Notes: generated by a model from the letters alone, not told the origin. A DNA stretch of 64,000 nucleotides from Geodermatophilus sp. TF02-6 (GCF_003319115.1 NZ_QOHF01000008.1:62001-126000), one strand, 5' to 3'; shown: positions 51,701 through 59,697, numbered from the stretch's first letter. Program-made: numbers and translations.

Positions 51701-51901
51701 TCAGCCCTCGACCAGGGTGAGCGCCTGAGCGGGACAGGCGCGGATCGCCTCCTGGACGTCCTCGAGGTCGTCCGGGGTGAGGACCTCGCGGGTGACGACG
51801 GCGATCGGGCTGCCGGGCGGCACGTTGAAGACCTCGGGGTGGATGCCGACGCACAGGCCGTAGGCGGTGCACCGGCCGGGGTCGACCTTCACGCTGGTCA
51901 C
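51701..51901 (-). CDS. Single-cluster ferredoxin with CxxYxxC motif
   Basis: This is a 66-residue ferredoxin starting at GTG 51901. Cluster ligands are Cys11 and Cys17 (RCTAYGLC) and Cys56 (ACPAQAL). The position of the usual second ligand is Tyr14, so only three cysteines exist, predicting a 3Fe-4S cluster or a 4Fe-4S cluster with a non-Cys ligand. Such ferredoxins normally serve P450s in actinobacteria. Here the gene overlaps the dioxygenase beta subunit (GTGA) and so probably feeds the Rieske oxygenase. Confidence 0.9.
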   Translation of the reverse strand: MTSVKVDPGRCTAYGLCVGIHPEVFNVPPGSPIAVVTREVLTPDDLEDVQEAIRACPAQALTLVEG

Positions 51902-52431
51902 AGGAACACTCCCAGGTTGGCGGTCTTGAGGCTGGTCTCGGTGAGGATCACCTCGCGGGCGAGCAGCCGCGGCCCGGCGGCGGTCAGCCGGATGCGGTCG
52001 TTGCGGCGGCACGGGATCAGGTCGAAGTGCACGTCGATCCCGCGCTGGCGGTAGAGCAGCAGCGAGCTGTGCGCTGCTACGACATCGGTCTCCGAGGTGG
52101 GGACGACCTCGACGCTCCCGACGAGGCGCAGAGTGCGCGACGGCGGGACCTCTGAGTAGGCGCGGCCGGTGTTCTGCCGGGCGATGCGGGTCCGCACGTG
52201 GGCCTTGGTGTCCCGGATGCGCCAGGCAGCGCGGTTGACCTCGTCGCTGCGCGGCTCGGTCGACTGCCGGGACGGGACCGTGTAGAGCAGGTCGTCCTCG
52301 AGGAGCTCGAGCCACTCCCCTTCCCGCCCCTCGTCCAGCAGGCGGGCCTCGTGCGCGAGGAACTGGACGACGACGGTGTACGTCGAGGCGTCCACGGCAC
52401 TCGTCGTCCCGGGATCGGCGGTGGCGGTCAT
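51898..52431 (-). CDS. Ring-hydroxylating dioxygenase beta subunit
   Basis: This 177-residue protein has the cone-shaped NTF2-like fold of dioxygenase small subunits: VVQFLAHEARLLDEGREGEW, LLEDDLLYTVPSRQ and the HSSLLLYRQRGID sheet, ending in a family-like ILTETSLKTANLGVFL tail. It has a structural role in the alpha3beta3 oxygenase. The start overlaps the alpha stop as ATGA, which would keep subunit synthesis equal. Confidence 0.9.
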   Translation of the reverse strand: MTATADPGTTSAVDASTYTVVVQFLAHEARLLDEGREGEWLELLEDDLLYTVPSRQSTEPRSDEVNRAAWRIRDTKAHVRTRIARQNTGRAYSEVPPSRTLRLVGSVEVVPTSETDVVAAHSSLLLYRQRGIDVHFDLIPCRRNDRIRLTAAGPRLLAREVILTETSLKTANLGVFL

Positions 52432-53846
52432 GCCATCCCCCCGTCGGTGGTGCTGGTGCCGGCCGTGCGCGGAGTGGTCTGGCCCTTCATCGTGCGCAGC
52501 CACTGGCGCAGGAAGTTGAACTGCACGTGCTCGCCGTATCCGGTCTTGCGGTGGACGCCGGGGCCCTGCCAGTCCGGGTCGGGCGCCTGGTCGACCGGCG
52601 AGTTCTGGCCCTGCTGGTAGTTGAACTTCATGCCCTCTTTGCGCATCCACGGACTCGCGGCGGCGCGCTGGACGCCCTCCCAGGCCACGGTGTCGTCCTG
52701 CTCGTAGACCCCGGCGGAGCCGAAGCAGTACTGGCCGCCGACGTAGTCCCGCTGTGCGGACTCCTCGTCCTGGAAGTCCCAGACGAACTGCCAGTTCCAG
52801 AGCTCGAGCTTGCCGGGAGCCACCGGCTGCCACTGGCGGAAGCTGGTGAACACCCCGGGCGGCCCGTCGGGCAGCGGCGAGAAGATCCGGATGAAGCTGA
52901 GGTTGGGGAAGATGGTGCCGACCGTCGGCGGCTCGTGCTCGGCGACGAACCGCTGGGTCTCGTCCAGGCCGCTGAGGTCGAAGTTCTCCACGTACCCCGG
53001 GATCGCCCCGTAGCCCCAGTGGGTGAAGAACGGCCCGATCGCCTCGGTCCAGGCGTGGCCGATGAACGTGTGCCCGTTCTCGAACTCGTAGGTGCGCCCG
53101 ATCTCGCAGGTGCCCTGCAGGCCCTCGATGAGCTCGACGTCTTCGATGCTCTTGTGCAGCGTGGGCAGGTGGTAGACGTCGCCGGCGAAGTTCTCGCCCG
53201 CGGTCTTCCAGTCGCCGTTGACGGTGTACCGCTCCGGCGGGCCCGCCACACGCATGCCGCCGGGGGCCAGGTTGGTGATCAGGTCGAGCATCCAACCGGC
53301 ACCGCCCAGCCATTCCTCCAGTGGTGGGACGTCCTCGGACAGCGAGGCGAAGACGAAGCCGTTGCGCGACTCCACCGTGGCGGCCCGCTTCAGGCTCCAC
53401 AGGTCCGGGTCGACCCGCTCGCCGTACGCGCGGTGCATCAGCGGCGTGCCGACGAGCGTGCCGTCGTTGGCGTAGGTCCAGCCGTGGTACGGGCAGGTGA
53501 AGAAGCGCGAGTTGCCCGCATCGGTCTGGCAGACCTGGGTGCCGCGGTGCCGGCAGTAGTTCGAGAGCACGTTGATGCCGCCCTTGCCATCGCGGGACAC
53601 GATGACGGGGTCGAGACCGATCTTGCGCTGCACGAAGTCACCCGCCTTGGGCAGCTCGCTCTCGTGGGCGACGAAGACCCACGTGTTCGTGAAGATCCGC
53701 TCCATCTCGGCGCGGAAGACCTCCTCGCTGTGGAAGATCTCGGCGGGGACGAGGTCGTCCTGCATGTCCTTCTCGACCCGGTCGAGCAACACGTCGAGCG
53801 GCGTCGAGAACGCGGAGGCGGAGCGCGGTTCGCTGGGAATCGTCAT
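52428..53846 (-). CDS. Rieske ring-hydroxylating dioxygenase alpha subunit
   Basis: This 472-residue catalytic subunit has Rieske ligands Cys98-x-His100 (NYCRHRG) and Cys118-x2-His121 (TCPYHGW). Mononuclear iron ligands are His226 and His231 with bridging Asp223 in NFAGDVYHLPTLH, preceded by the canonical GDWKTAGEN. It inserts both atoms of O2 into an aromatic ring. The long C-terminal region (to 472) fits the naphthalene/biphenyl-type enzymes. The substrate cannot be read from sequence. It lies 47 bases after the VOC dioxygenase. Confidence 0.94.
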   Translation of the reverse strand: MTIPSEPRSASAFSTPLDVLLDRVEKDMQDDLVPAEIFHSEEVFRAEMERIFTNTWVFVAHESELPKAGDFVQRKIGLDPVIVSRDGKGGINVLSNYCRHRGTQVCQTDAGNSRFFTCPYHGWTYANDGTLVGTPLMHRAYGERVDPDLWSLKRAATVESRNGFVFASLSEDVPPLEEWLGGAGWMLDLITNLAPGGMRVAGPPERYTVNGDWKTAGENFAGDVYHLPTLHKSIEDVELIEGLQGTCEIGRTYEFENGHTFIGHAWTEAIGPFFTHWGYGAIPGYVENFDLSGLDETQRFVAEHEPPTVGTIFPNLSFIRIFSPLPDGPPGVFTSFRQWQPVAPGKLELWNWQFVWDFQDEESAQRDYVGGQYCFGSAGVYEQDDTVAWEGVQRAAASPWMRKEGMKFNYQQGQNSPVDQAPDPDWQGPGVHRKTGYGEHVQFNFLRQWLRTMKGQTTPRTAGTSTTDGGMA

Positions 53847-53893
53847 CGTTGGCCCTCGTGTCGGCGGGGGTGTCGGAGTGTCGGCAGGGCGGG

Positions 53894-54832
53894 TCAGAGC
53901 GGCGGGGCGACGAAGACGCCGCGGTCGGGGTCGTTGAACATCTGCTTGGCCACGAACTCGTTCATCTGGTTCGCGGTGCCCCACTGGTCGATGAAGTCGG
54001 GCTTGGTCACGTCGTAGACCGAGGGGTGGTGGGAGTCCCAGTCGACCGTCTCCAGCTCGGTCGTGTACTCGACGGTGTTGCCGACCTTGTCCATGAAGTA
54101 GGAGAAGGTGTTGTCGCCGGCCTTGTGCCGCCCGGGGCCCCAGATCTTCTGGACCCCCTCGCGGAGCAGGCGCCCGGTGCCACGCAGGTACTCGTCGATC
54201 CCGCGCATCTCGAAGGAGACGTGGTTGACGGCGACGTGGGGGCCACGGGAGACGGCGAACGAGTGGTGCCAGTCGTTGCACCGCAGGAACCACATGAAGT
54301 CGCCCCGAGCACCGAGGCACAGCGTGTCCGAGAGCTTGAAGCCGAGGTACTCGACGTACCAGTCGACGGTCGCCACCGGGTTGGCGGAGTTGACGACGAA
54401 GTGCGAGAGACGAACCGGGATGGACTCCCGCTCCTCGATCGTGCGGAACTCCCGGGTCGCGACGTCCGAGGAGACCTCGACCACGCGGCCGTCCCCGTCG
54501 AAGAAGCGGAAGCCGTAGCCGCCGCCGGGGGTGTCGATCTTCTGCGGTTCGCAGATGATCTGGACGCCCTTGCCGGCCAGCTCAGCCGCGAGGGCGTCCA
54601 CGTCAGCCGTCGACGCGGCGCCGAACGCGACCAGGTCCAGTCGCTTCTGGTCGTCCTTGCGCAACCGGACGACGTACTGCTCGGGCGATCCCTCGGCGGC
54701 CAGGAAGCGGACGCCGGTGTCCGACTCGGTGTGGGCCAGACCCCACAGGTCGCGGTAGAACGCGAGCTGGCGATCGAGGTCCGGGGCCGCGATCGCCACG
54801 GAGCGCAGGTGGGTGATCAGGGGCTTGGTCAC
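53894..54832 (-). CDS. Extradiol (type I, VOC-fold) ring-cleavage dioxygenase
   Basis: This 312-residue, two-module VOC protein is of 2,3-dihydroxybiphenyl dioxygenase size. Iron ligands are His144 (RLSHFVVNS), His204 (AVNHVSFEM) and Glu255 (GNTVEYTTE), with active-site His189/190 in NDWHHSFAV. It would open a catechol by meta-cleavage. It is the first gene of the operon, with its start facing the LysR gene across 135 bases. No ribosome site stronger than GAGGAG (54838) is needed. Confidence 0.92.
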   Translation of the reverse strand: MTKPLITHLRSVAIAAPDLDRQLAFYRDLWGLAHTESDTGVRFLAAEGSPEQYVVRLRKDDQKRLDLVAFGAASTADVDALAAELAGKGVQIICEPQKIDTPGGGYGFRFFDGDGRVVEVSSDVATREFRTIEERESIPVRLSHFVVNSANPVATVDWYVEYLGFKLSDTLCLGARGDFMWFLRCNDWHHSFAVSRGPHVAVNHVSFEMRGIDEYLRGTGRLLREGVQKIWGPGRHKAGDNTFSYFMDKVGNTVEYTTELETVDWDSHHPSVYDVTKPDFIDQWGTANQMNEFVAKQMFNDPDRGVFVAPPL

Positions 54833-54967
54833 GTTGACTCCTCTTCGTCTGGCGAGGACGGCCCGCTGTGGCTGGGACCACAGCTCGTCGGAGACGAAGG
54901 TAGGTAGCGCCGGTCACTGTCTACAAACAATTCCTACCGATGCGCGACATTGATACAATCGATCGAT
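54833..54967. promoter_or_regulatory. Divergent promoter region of the catabolic operon and LysR gene
   Basis: This 135-base gap is locally A+T richer near 54921-54964. Candidate LysR sites are the dyad GGTAGG (54899-54904) / CCTACC (54933-54938), and the near-palindrome CATTGAT-N7-ATCGATG at 54948-54968, which overlaps the LysR start. Such sites typically give autorepression and inducer-dependent activation of the divergent operon. Confidence 0.55.
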
Positions 54968-55897
54968 GTGGGCACCGTGGACCTCCGGCGCGTGGACCTC
55001 AACCTGCTCGTCGCCTTCGATCTGCTGATGACCGAGCGCAGCGTCACGCGGGCGGCGCAGCGCCTCTCGGTGGGGCAGTCGGCCATGTCCTCGACGCTCG
55101 GTCGACTCCGCCGGCTGTTCGACGACCCCCTCCTGACCAGGGAGGGTCACGGACTGGTCGCCACGCCGCTGGCAGAGTCCCTCGCCGAGCCCGTCCGCCA
55201 GCTCCTCACCGGCATCGAGAGCGTGCTCGCGCTGCAGGGAGAGTTCGACCCAGCCACCGAGCGGCGGACGTTCTCCGTCATCGCCAACGACTACCTCACG
55301 ATGACCTTCCTCCAGCCCCTGATCGCCCGGCTGTCGACCGAGGCGCCCGGCATCCGGCTGCGGATCTTCCCCACCGGCGACGACTTCGCCGAACAACTGC
55401 TCCGGCACCGAGCAGACCTGCTGGTCATGCCGCGGGAGGCCTTCGAGGGGCACGCCGAGTTCCACCACCGGGTGCTGTTCCGCGACCGCTACCTGGTGGC
55501 GGTCGACAAGGACCATCCAGAGGTGGGCGAGGAGATCACGCTGGAGCAGTTCAGCACCCTGCCCTACCTGGCCACGTCGTCGGGGCACCTGCGGTCGCTG
55601 GCGGAGATGCAGCTGGACTTCCTCGGCGTCCCCCGCAACACCGAGATCACGGCCGGCTTCGGGATGGCGCCGTTCCTGCTGAGCGGCACCCGACTGATCA
55701 CGCTGGTGCACGAACGGCTCGCCCACAAGATCGGCGAGGCCGCCGGCATCCGGCTGCTCGAGCCGCCCATCCCACGGCTCCAGCCGATCACCGAGATCAT
55801 GGCCTGGACGACCCGGACCGACAGAGATCCTGGACACCGCTGGTTCCGCCAGTGCCTCATCGACCTGGCCGAACGAGAACCGCCCACCTCGGCATGA
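54968..55897 (+). CDS. LysR-family regulator of the catabolic operon
   Basis: The 309-residue regulator has an N-terminal winged HTH (VDLNLLVAFDLLMTERSVTR, then AAQRLSVGQSAMSSTLGRLR) and a periplasmic-binding-like effector domain. NodD/NahR-like residues appear in the effector part (FQDPLLT-like DDPLLTREG; EFHHRVLFRDRYLVAV). That subgroup answers to aromatic inducers such as salicylate. The start is ambiguous: GTG 54968 is chosen, with TTG 54950 an alternative. Divergent from the operon it probably controls. Confidence 0.88.
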   Translation: MGTVDLRRVDLNLLVAFDLLMTERSVTRAAQRLSVGQSAMSSTLGRLRRLFDDPLLTREGHGLVATPLAESLAEPVRQLLTGIESVLALQGEFDPATERRTFSVIANDYLTMTFLQPLIARLSTEAPGIRLRIFPTGDDFAEQLLRHRADLLVMPREAFEGHAEFHHRVLFRDRYLVAVDKDHPEVGEEITLEQFSTLPYLATSSGHLRSLAEMQLDFLGVPRNTEITAGFGMAPFLLSGTRLITLVHERLAHKIGEAAGIRLLEPPIPRLQPITEIMAWTTRTDRDPGHRWFRQCLIDLAEREPPTSA

Positions 55898-56351
55898 CCA
55901 CGTCCCGCGGGTCCTGACTCGTCGGATCGACCCTGAGAGGGCAGACGCGAGGCGCTCGCCAGGCCTGGTGGACCGTCACACGGCGGAGGAACCGAGAACG
56001 ACGTCGCCGGGCGACCAGAGCCTTTCATCCCTGCAGGTGGCGACCACGACGCAGGCCCTGGTCTCCGCAGGCCTGCAGCGCCTCTCCCCGGTACGTCGGA
56101 CGCTGCCACACACCACCGTCGTCCACAGCGACCGGGACCACGTGTCCCGGACGCGTGAAGTCCGAGGCTGTCGAGCCGGCCGCGGCGAGTGCAGCGACCG
56201 TCCTCGAGCGGTCGACGGCGGAGATCCCCGTGCCCGTCCCCTGTCGATCGACCGTCACGCGGTAGTCGGGGGCGTGCACGTCCTGGTGGCGGCGGGGCAT
56301 GGCCGGGAGATCCAGCCGGTCGCACTCGCTCACCGGCAGGGCCCTGGCGGA
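55898..56351. other. Degenerate region downstream of the LysR gene
   Basis: No intact gene is present. Minus-strand frames here are continuations of the truncated AfsR-like gene and show no recognisable domain. The open frame that runs from 57060 to 55564 crosses this region and the end of the LysR gene by chance. Confidence 0.5.
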
Positions 56352-57060
56352 CTGCATCCCCCGTGGGCCGTGGTTCGAGCACCTCGACGTGTTCGCCGGG
56401 GAGGTCGAGGACCTCCCGGCTCGTCGTCAGGAAGCGCACCTGCGCGGTGCCGCGGAGGACGGCGTCGACGGGTCCGGCACAGGCCTGGCGCAGGTGCTCG
56501 CAGTTGTCCAGCACGATGAGCAGCTGCCGCCCGCGGAGGTGCTCCACCAACGAGTCGACGACCGAGCGAGTGGGCTGGTCCAGGTGCGACAGCCCGAGAC
56601 CGTCGAGGACGACCTGGGGCAGCAGCTCGGGGTTGCGCACGGACGCGAGCTCGATCATGCGGACGCCGTCGGCGAAGGCCCGGCGGACGTCGACCGCGAC
56701 CTGTGCGGCGAGCCGAGTCTTACCGACACCACCGAAACCGGCGATCGTCACGAGCCGGTGCGCTCCCAGCAGCGCCCGGAGCTCGGTGATCTTGGACCGC
56801 CGACCGATGAACTCGGTGGCGAACGAGGGGATGTTGCCCGTGCGAGCGCTCGGCGCGGGGACGGGCGCACGGTCGTCGAGCGCTCGCCGCGCACCCGGAG
56901 CCCGCTCCCCCACGTCCTCGCCGGCGTCGGCAGTGGCTGGCGCCGACAGCACGACGCGGCGGACGGTGTTGCGGGACATGCCCATGGCCGCCGCGATGCG
57001 CGTGATGGGCCGTCCCGCCGCGTGGAGCCGCTGGATCTCGGCTCTCTCGTCGGCCTTCAC
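56352..57060 (-). pseudogene. 3'-truncated AfsR/LuxR-type NTPase regulator
   Basis: About 236 recognisable residues: an N-terminal resolvase-like HTH (IAAAMGMSRNTVRRVV), then an NB-ARC-type ATPase with Walker A TIAGFGGVGKTRLAAQVA and Walker B LLIVLDNCEHLRQA, and sensor FLTTSREVL. After HVEVLEP all similarity stops, although the frame stays open for another 260 codons of Pro/Gly/Arg-rich sequence. The TPR and effector parts of the usual 700-1000 residue protein are lost. Confidence 0.7.
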
Positions 57061-57250
57061 CAGCGCCCTCTCCCATCGGCCGGTGCGGCGCCCGTCACTG
57101 TCAGCCAGGCCCCATCCGGTGTCAAGGACGCCTTCCCGCGCGCCCCCGCCGAGGTGCGCGCCTGCAGGACAGCGCGGCCGGCGCTCGAGGGCGCGCCTCA
57201 GTCTCCGCCTCGGATCATCCCCACGGACGACGGTTACTCTCTCGGCACCG

Positions 57251-57664
57251 TCACAACGGCGTCCGCGCCGAGCTCTCGGGCGGCCTCCACCTGAGCGTCA
57301 TCCACGAGTGCACGGTGGCGCCGAGCCGGCCGGCGACCGCGATGTGCAGCGCATCGGCACCCCGCAGGTTGCGCTCGGGTGGCCGGACGTAGTCGGCGGC
57401 TCGTCGGAAGTCGGAAGTCTCGACCGGCAGGACGTCGAGCCCTTGGTCGGCGATCACCGCAAAGGTGTACTCGGCCTCGGTACGCCCGGCAGCGTCGAGA
57501 ACTGCCTGGCGCTGCTCGGTCGACAGCGCGGACGCCACCTCGACCCTGGCCCGCTCCGAGGTCACGAGGTCGTCGTCGACTCCCGCGAGCCAGTCGTGCG
57601 CACGAGCCGTCCGCTCCTCCGTCATGATGAGCGCGACGAGCAGGCTGGTGTCCAGGTAGAGCAT
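57251..57664 (-). CDS. PIN-domain toxin (VapC-like) with frameshifted C-terminus
   Basis: The 137-residue PIN ribonuclease has acidic residues Asp5 (YLDTSLL), Glu in RARVEVASAL, and Asp in LRGADALHIA. After GATVH the frame reads SWMTLRWRPPESS. A neighbouring frame continues as VDDAQVEAARELGADAVVTV, which looks like the genuine ending. A one-base change has thus replaced the last catalytic Asp region. The toxin is probably inactive. The ATG overlaps the antitoxin stop by one base. Confidence 0.7.
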   Translation of the reverse strand: MLYLDTSLLVALIMTEERTARAHDWLAGVDDDLVTSERARVEVASALSTEQRQAVLDAAGRTEAEYTFAVIADQGLDVLPVETSDFRRAADYVRPPERNLRGADALHIAVAGRLGATVHSWMTLRWRPPESSARTPL

Positions 57665-57924
57665 CAGTACCGATCGTCGTCGCGCATCTGGCGAACCAGG
57701 TCACCGGAGTCCACGGAGCTGTACGGGATCTTCGCGGTCTGCCTCCTGAGCCAGTCGACGTCGATCCTCCGGCGTGGCTTGCGGTGCGCGGACATGTCCA
57801 CCACCGGCTCTCCGTCCCGGGTGATGACCACCGTCACGCCGGCCTCGGCGGCGGCGATCAGCACGCTGAACCGGCCCCGCGCCTCGGTCACGCTGTAGAC
57901 GCGCTCGTCTGCTGGCTGGGCCAT
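57664..57924 (-). CDS. Phd/YefM-type antitoxin
   Basis: The 86-residue antitoxin has the Phd N-terminal DNA-binding fold (YSVTEARGRFSVLIAAAEAG, then VVITRDGEPVVDM). A basic, then acidic C-terminal tail (DSGDLVRQMRDDDRY) would wrap the PIN toxin. It is directly coupled to the toxin gene. The sequence ATGATCAT lies about 25 bases upstream and may belong to the operator. Confidence 0.85.
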   Translation of the reverse strand: MAQPADERVYSVTEARGRFSVLIAAAEAGVTVVITRDGEPVVDMSAHRKPRRRIDVDWLRRQTAKIPYSSVDSGDLVRQMRDDDRY

Positions 57925-58195
57925 GCCGACCTCCTGACGGACAGCTGGATGATCATGACGCTAGGCCGACGTCCTCACAGGGACAAACGCACCCGCGACC
58001 ACCACCCGGTGGAGTCCCGGCCCGCGATCGTGCCAGCGCTCCATCCGGTCAACGTCGGGACCACGGCAGGACGTCCCAGGCCTGCGGCATGGCGTGAGGT
58101 GGCGCGCAAGGGCGCTCCAGCGGTGTCACCCCTCGTCACCCCGATGTCACCCGCATGTCACCCCGGCATCGGTGCCCGCCAGCCCGGTGACCGAT
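57925..58195. other. Intergenic region, no gene recognised
   Basis: This holds the promoter of the antitoxin-toxin pair on the minus strand. On the plus strand it has short repeated CACCCC/TGTCACCC motifs (58129-58170: TCACCCCTCGTCACCCC, ATGTCACCC twice). No coding similarity was recognised. Confidence 0.4.
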
Positions 58196-58440
58196 CCGCA
58201 CTGCAGGAGACACGACGGCCGGCACACCGCGGCCACCCTGCTGCTCGGCGAGAACGTGCACCCGCGGATGGTCATGGAGCTGCTCGGCCACAGCCAGATG
58301 CGCACCACGATGGACATCTACAGCCACGTCATGCCGGCCCTGGCCCGCGAGGCCGCCGACCGGATGGGCACCCTGCTGTTGCCGGGTGAGGGTGGGCAAA
58401 CTGCAACCACAACTGCAACCAGAGACGACTCAGGCCGTCC
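58196..58440 (+). pseudogene. C-terminal remnant of a tyrosine recombinase (integrase)
   Basis: The translated segment HDGRHTAATLLLGENVHP, followed by MELLGHSQMRTTMDIYSHV, contains the box II residues His/Arg (HDxRH), the LGH His and the nucleophile Tyr (IYSHV) of phage-type integrases. The N-terminal arm- and core-binding domains and first catalytic Arg are absent. It reads towards the tRNA-Ala 3' end 30-80 bases away, the normal layout of an integrated element at its att site. Confidence 0.75.
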
Positions 58441-58468
58441 TCCCGGAGGAGAACGGCCTGGTCATCGG

Positions 58469-58512
58469 GGTGGAGCTGAGGGGACTCGAACCCCTGACCC
58501 CCACACTGCCAG
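58469..58512 (-). tRNA. 3' fragment of tRNA-Ala (anticodon GGC): attachment-site remnant
   Basis: On the minus strand the sequence runs CTGGCAG (anticodon loop, GGC at 58508-58510), variable GGGTC, T arm AGGGGTTCGAGTCCCCT, then acceptor strand CAGCTCC-A-CC. The U at position 70 would give the G3-U70 pair that marks tRNA-Ala. The 5' half (D arm, 5' acceptor strand) is absent upstream, so this is not a functional tRNA but the duplicated 3' end left by integration. Confidence 0.7.
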
Positions 58513-58749
58513 GGCGGCTGAGGGGGGTCCGCGGCGGTACGCCGGAGTTCATCTGCGCAGGTCAGAAGGACGCGCCGTCGTCTGCGGACCTCCGTGGACG
58601 ACCCTGAACGCGATCGTGAGGCCACCACGGTGGCACCACACGGCAGCCGCCTGACCGACCACTGAGCGCGCCGGATCGTCGACGTCCGGACGGGCCGCAC
58701 ATGCCCCGGGGAGCCCGTGATGGGCTCTTCTGGACAACACACGACCGTC

Positions 58750-58767
58750 TGGTCATACTCGTGACCA
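58750..58767 (+). promoter_or_regulatory. Palindromic operator of RelB-RelE pair 1
   Basis: TGGTCA-N6-TGACCA ends on the A of the antitoxin ATG. The same two arms, in swapped order, sit at the identical position before the second pair (59680-59697). This is the likely autoregulatory binding site. Confidence 0.65.
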
Positions 58768-59051
58768 TGACGACGCTGTCGCTGGCGGACGCCAAGGCGC
58801 ACCTGTCTGCCCTGGTGGCCCGGGTCAGTCGCCAGCACGAGCGGGTCTACGTGACGGTGCACGGCAAGCCCTCGGCCGTCCTGGTGGCCACGGAGGACCT
58901 CGAGTCGCTGGAGGAGACGATCGAGATCCTGACCGAGGCCGACACGATGCGGCGGCTGCACACCTCGGATGCCGAGCTGGCCCGCGGCGAGGTCGAGACG
59001 CGCGAGGAGCTGGACGCGGCCATGCGCCGCCGCCTCGGCTCCGGCAGGTGA
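58767..59051 (+). CDS. RelB/Phd-type antitoxin, pair 1
   Basis: The protein has 94 residues from the ATG at 58767. The Phd/YefM fold is clear (LSLADAKAHLSALVARVSRQ, VYVTVHGKPSAVLVATEDLE), followed by an acidic helix (ETIEILTEADTMRRL) that would bind the toxin. It ends with a GTGA overlap into the toxin gene. About half its residues match the second antitoxin at 59697, so the two systems are paralogues. Confidence 0.87.
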   Translation: MTTLSLADAKAHLSALVARVSRQHERVYVTVHGKPSAVLVATEDLESLEETIEILTEADTMRRLHTSDAELARGEVETREELDAAMRRRLGSGR

Positions 59052-59335
59052 CTGGGCAGCCGGCGCCCTACGTCCTGGCGATCACGCCGACCGCCCGCCG
59101 CCAGCTCGCCGACAACCTGCCGGAGGCGGTCGCCGCGGCCGCGTACGAGTTCATCACCGGCCCACTGCTGGGCAACCCGCAGCGGGTCGGCAAGCAGCTC
59201 CGTCCCCCGCTGGAGGACCGGCACAGCGCGCGCCGCGGCACCTACCGGGTCATCTACCGCATCGACGACGACAGTCACACGGTGACCGTCGTCGATGTCG
59301 CCCACCGCCGAGATGCATATCGCTCCGGCCGTTGA
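59048..59335 (+). CDS. RelE/ParE-type toxin, pair 1
   Basis: The 95-residue RelE-fold protein has LAITPTARRQLADNLPEAVA, RVGKQLRPPLEDRHSARRGT and YRVIYRIDDDSHTVTVVDVAHRRDAY. The basic residues Arg/Lys of the RelE active face and the terminal HRRDAYR are present. It would cleave mRNA on the ribosome. It is intact in length. Confidence 0.87.
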   Translation: MTGQPAPYVLAITPTARRQLADNLPEAVAAAAYEFITGPLLGNPQRVGKQLRPPLEDRHSARRGTYRVIYRIDDDSHTVTVVDVAHRRDAYRSGR

Positions 59336-59696
59336 CCACCTGTCGCAGAGTTGCTGCGCAGAACAGCACCCGCGACCGCTCGACCCCCAGCCGTCGGCCG
59401 TGTGTTCGAAGACGTCAGCCTGAGTGCGTCCGCGCAACTCAAGTGGCATACGGAACTGCCGCGAACGCCGACGAACCACCCCGAACTGAGCGCAATGGTG
59501 GTCAAAACGGTGGTCAAGAGTCCGGCCACCACCTGCCCGGACGCCGCGGCGGACAGCGGGAAGCCGCCGTCACGGAACGTGGCGAGGACAAGAGGTCGCC
59601 ACTCCCCCCGATCTTCGCCTGCCTCGCGCCCGCCTGCGCCGACAGGACAACGGCAGCGCATTGACCGGGACCAACAACGTGACCAGAATGATGGTC
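59336..59696. other. Spacer between the two toxin-antitoxin pairs
   Basis: These 361 bases have lower G+C in places (59441-59520). The only regular feature is the direct repeat ATGGTGGTCAAAACGGTGGTCAA at 59494-59516 and the operator of pair 2 at the end. Open frames here show no recognisable domain. Confidence 0.45.
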
Positions 59697-59697
59697 A
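59680..59697 (+). promoter_or_regulatory. Palindromic operator of RelB-RelE pair 2
   Basis: TGACCA-GAATGA-TGGTCA ends on the A of the antitoxin ATG, exactly as in pair 1 but with arms in the opposite order. Confidence 0.65.

Noticed and set aside
47691-51872. Minus-strand open frame of 1393 codons over the dehydrogenase, hydrolase and reductase genes
   Set aside because: It is an alternative frame on the same strand as five clear genes, and its translation is low-complexity Arg/Gly/Ala.
58386-58607. Plus-strand 73-codon frame containing VELRGLEPLTPTLPGRL
   Set aside because: This is the well-known artefact of translating the complement of a tRNA 3' end; the region is annotated as a tRNA-Ala fragment instead.
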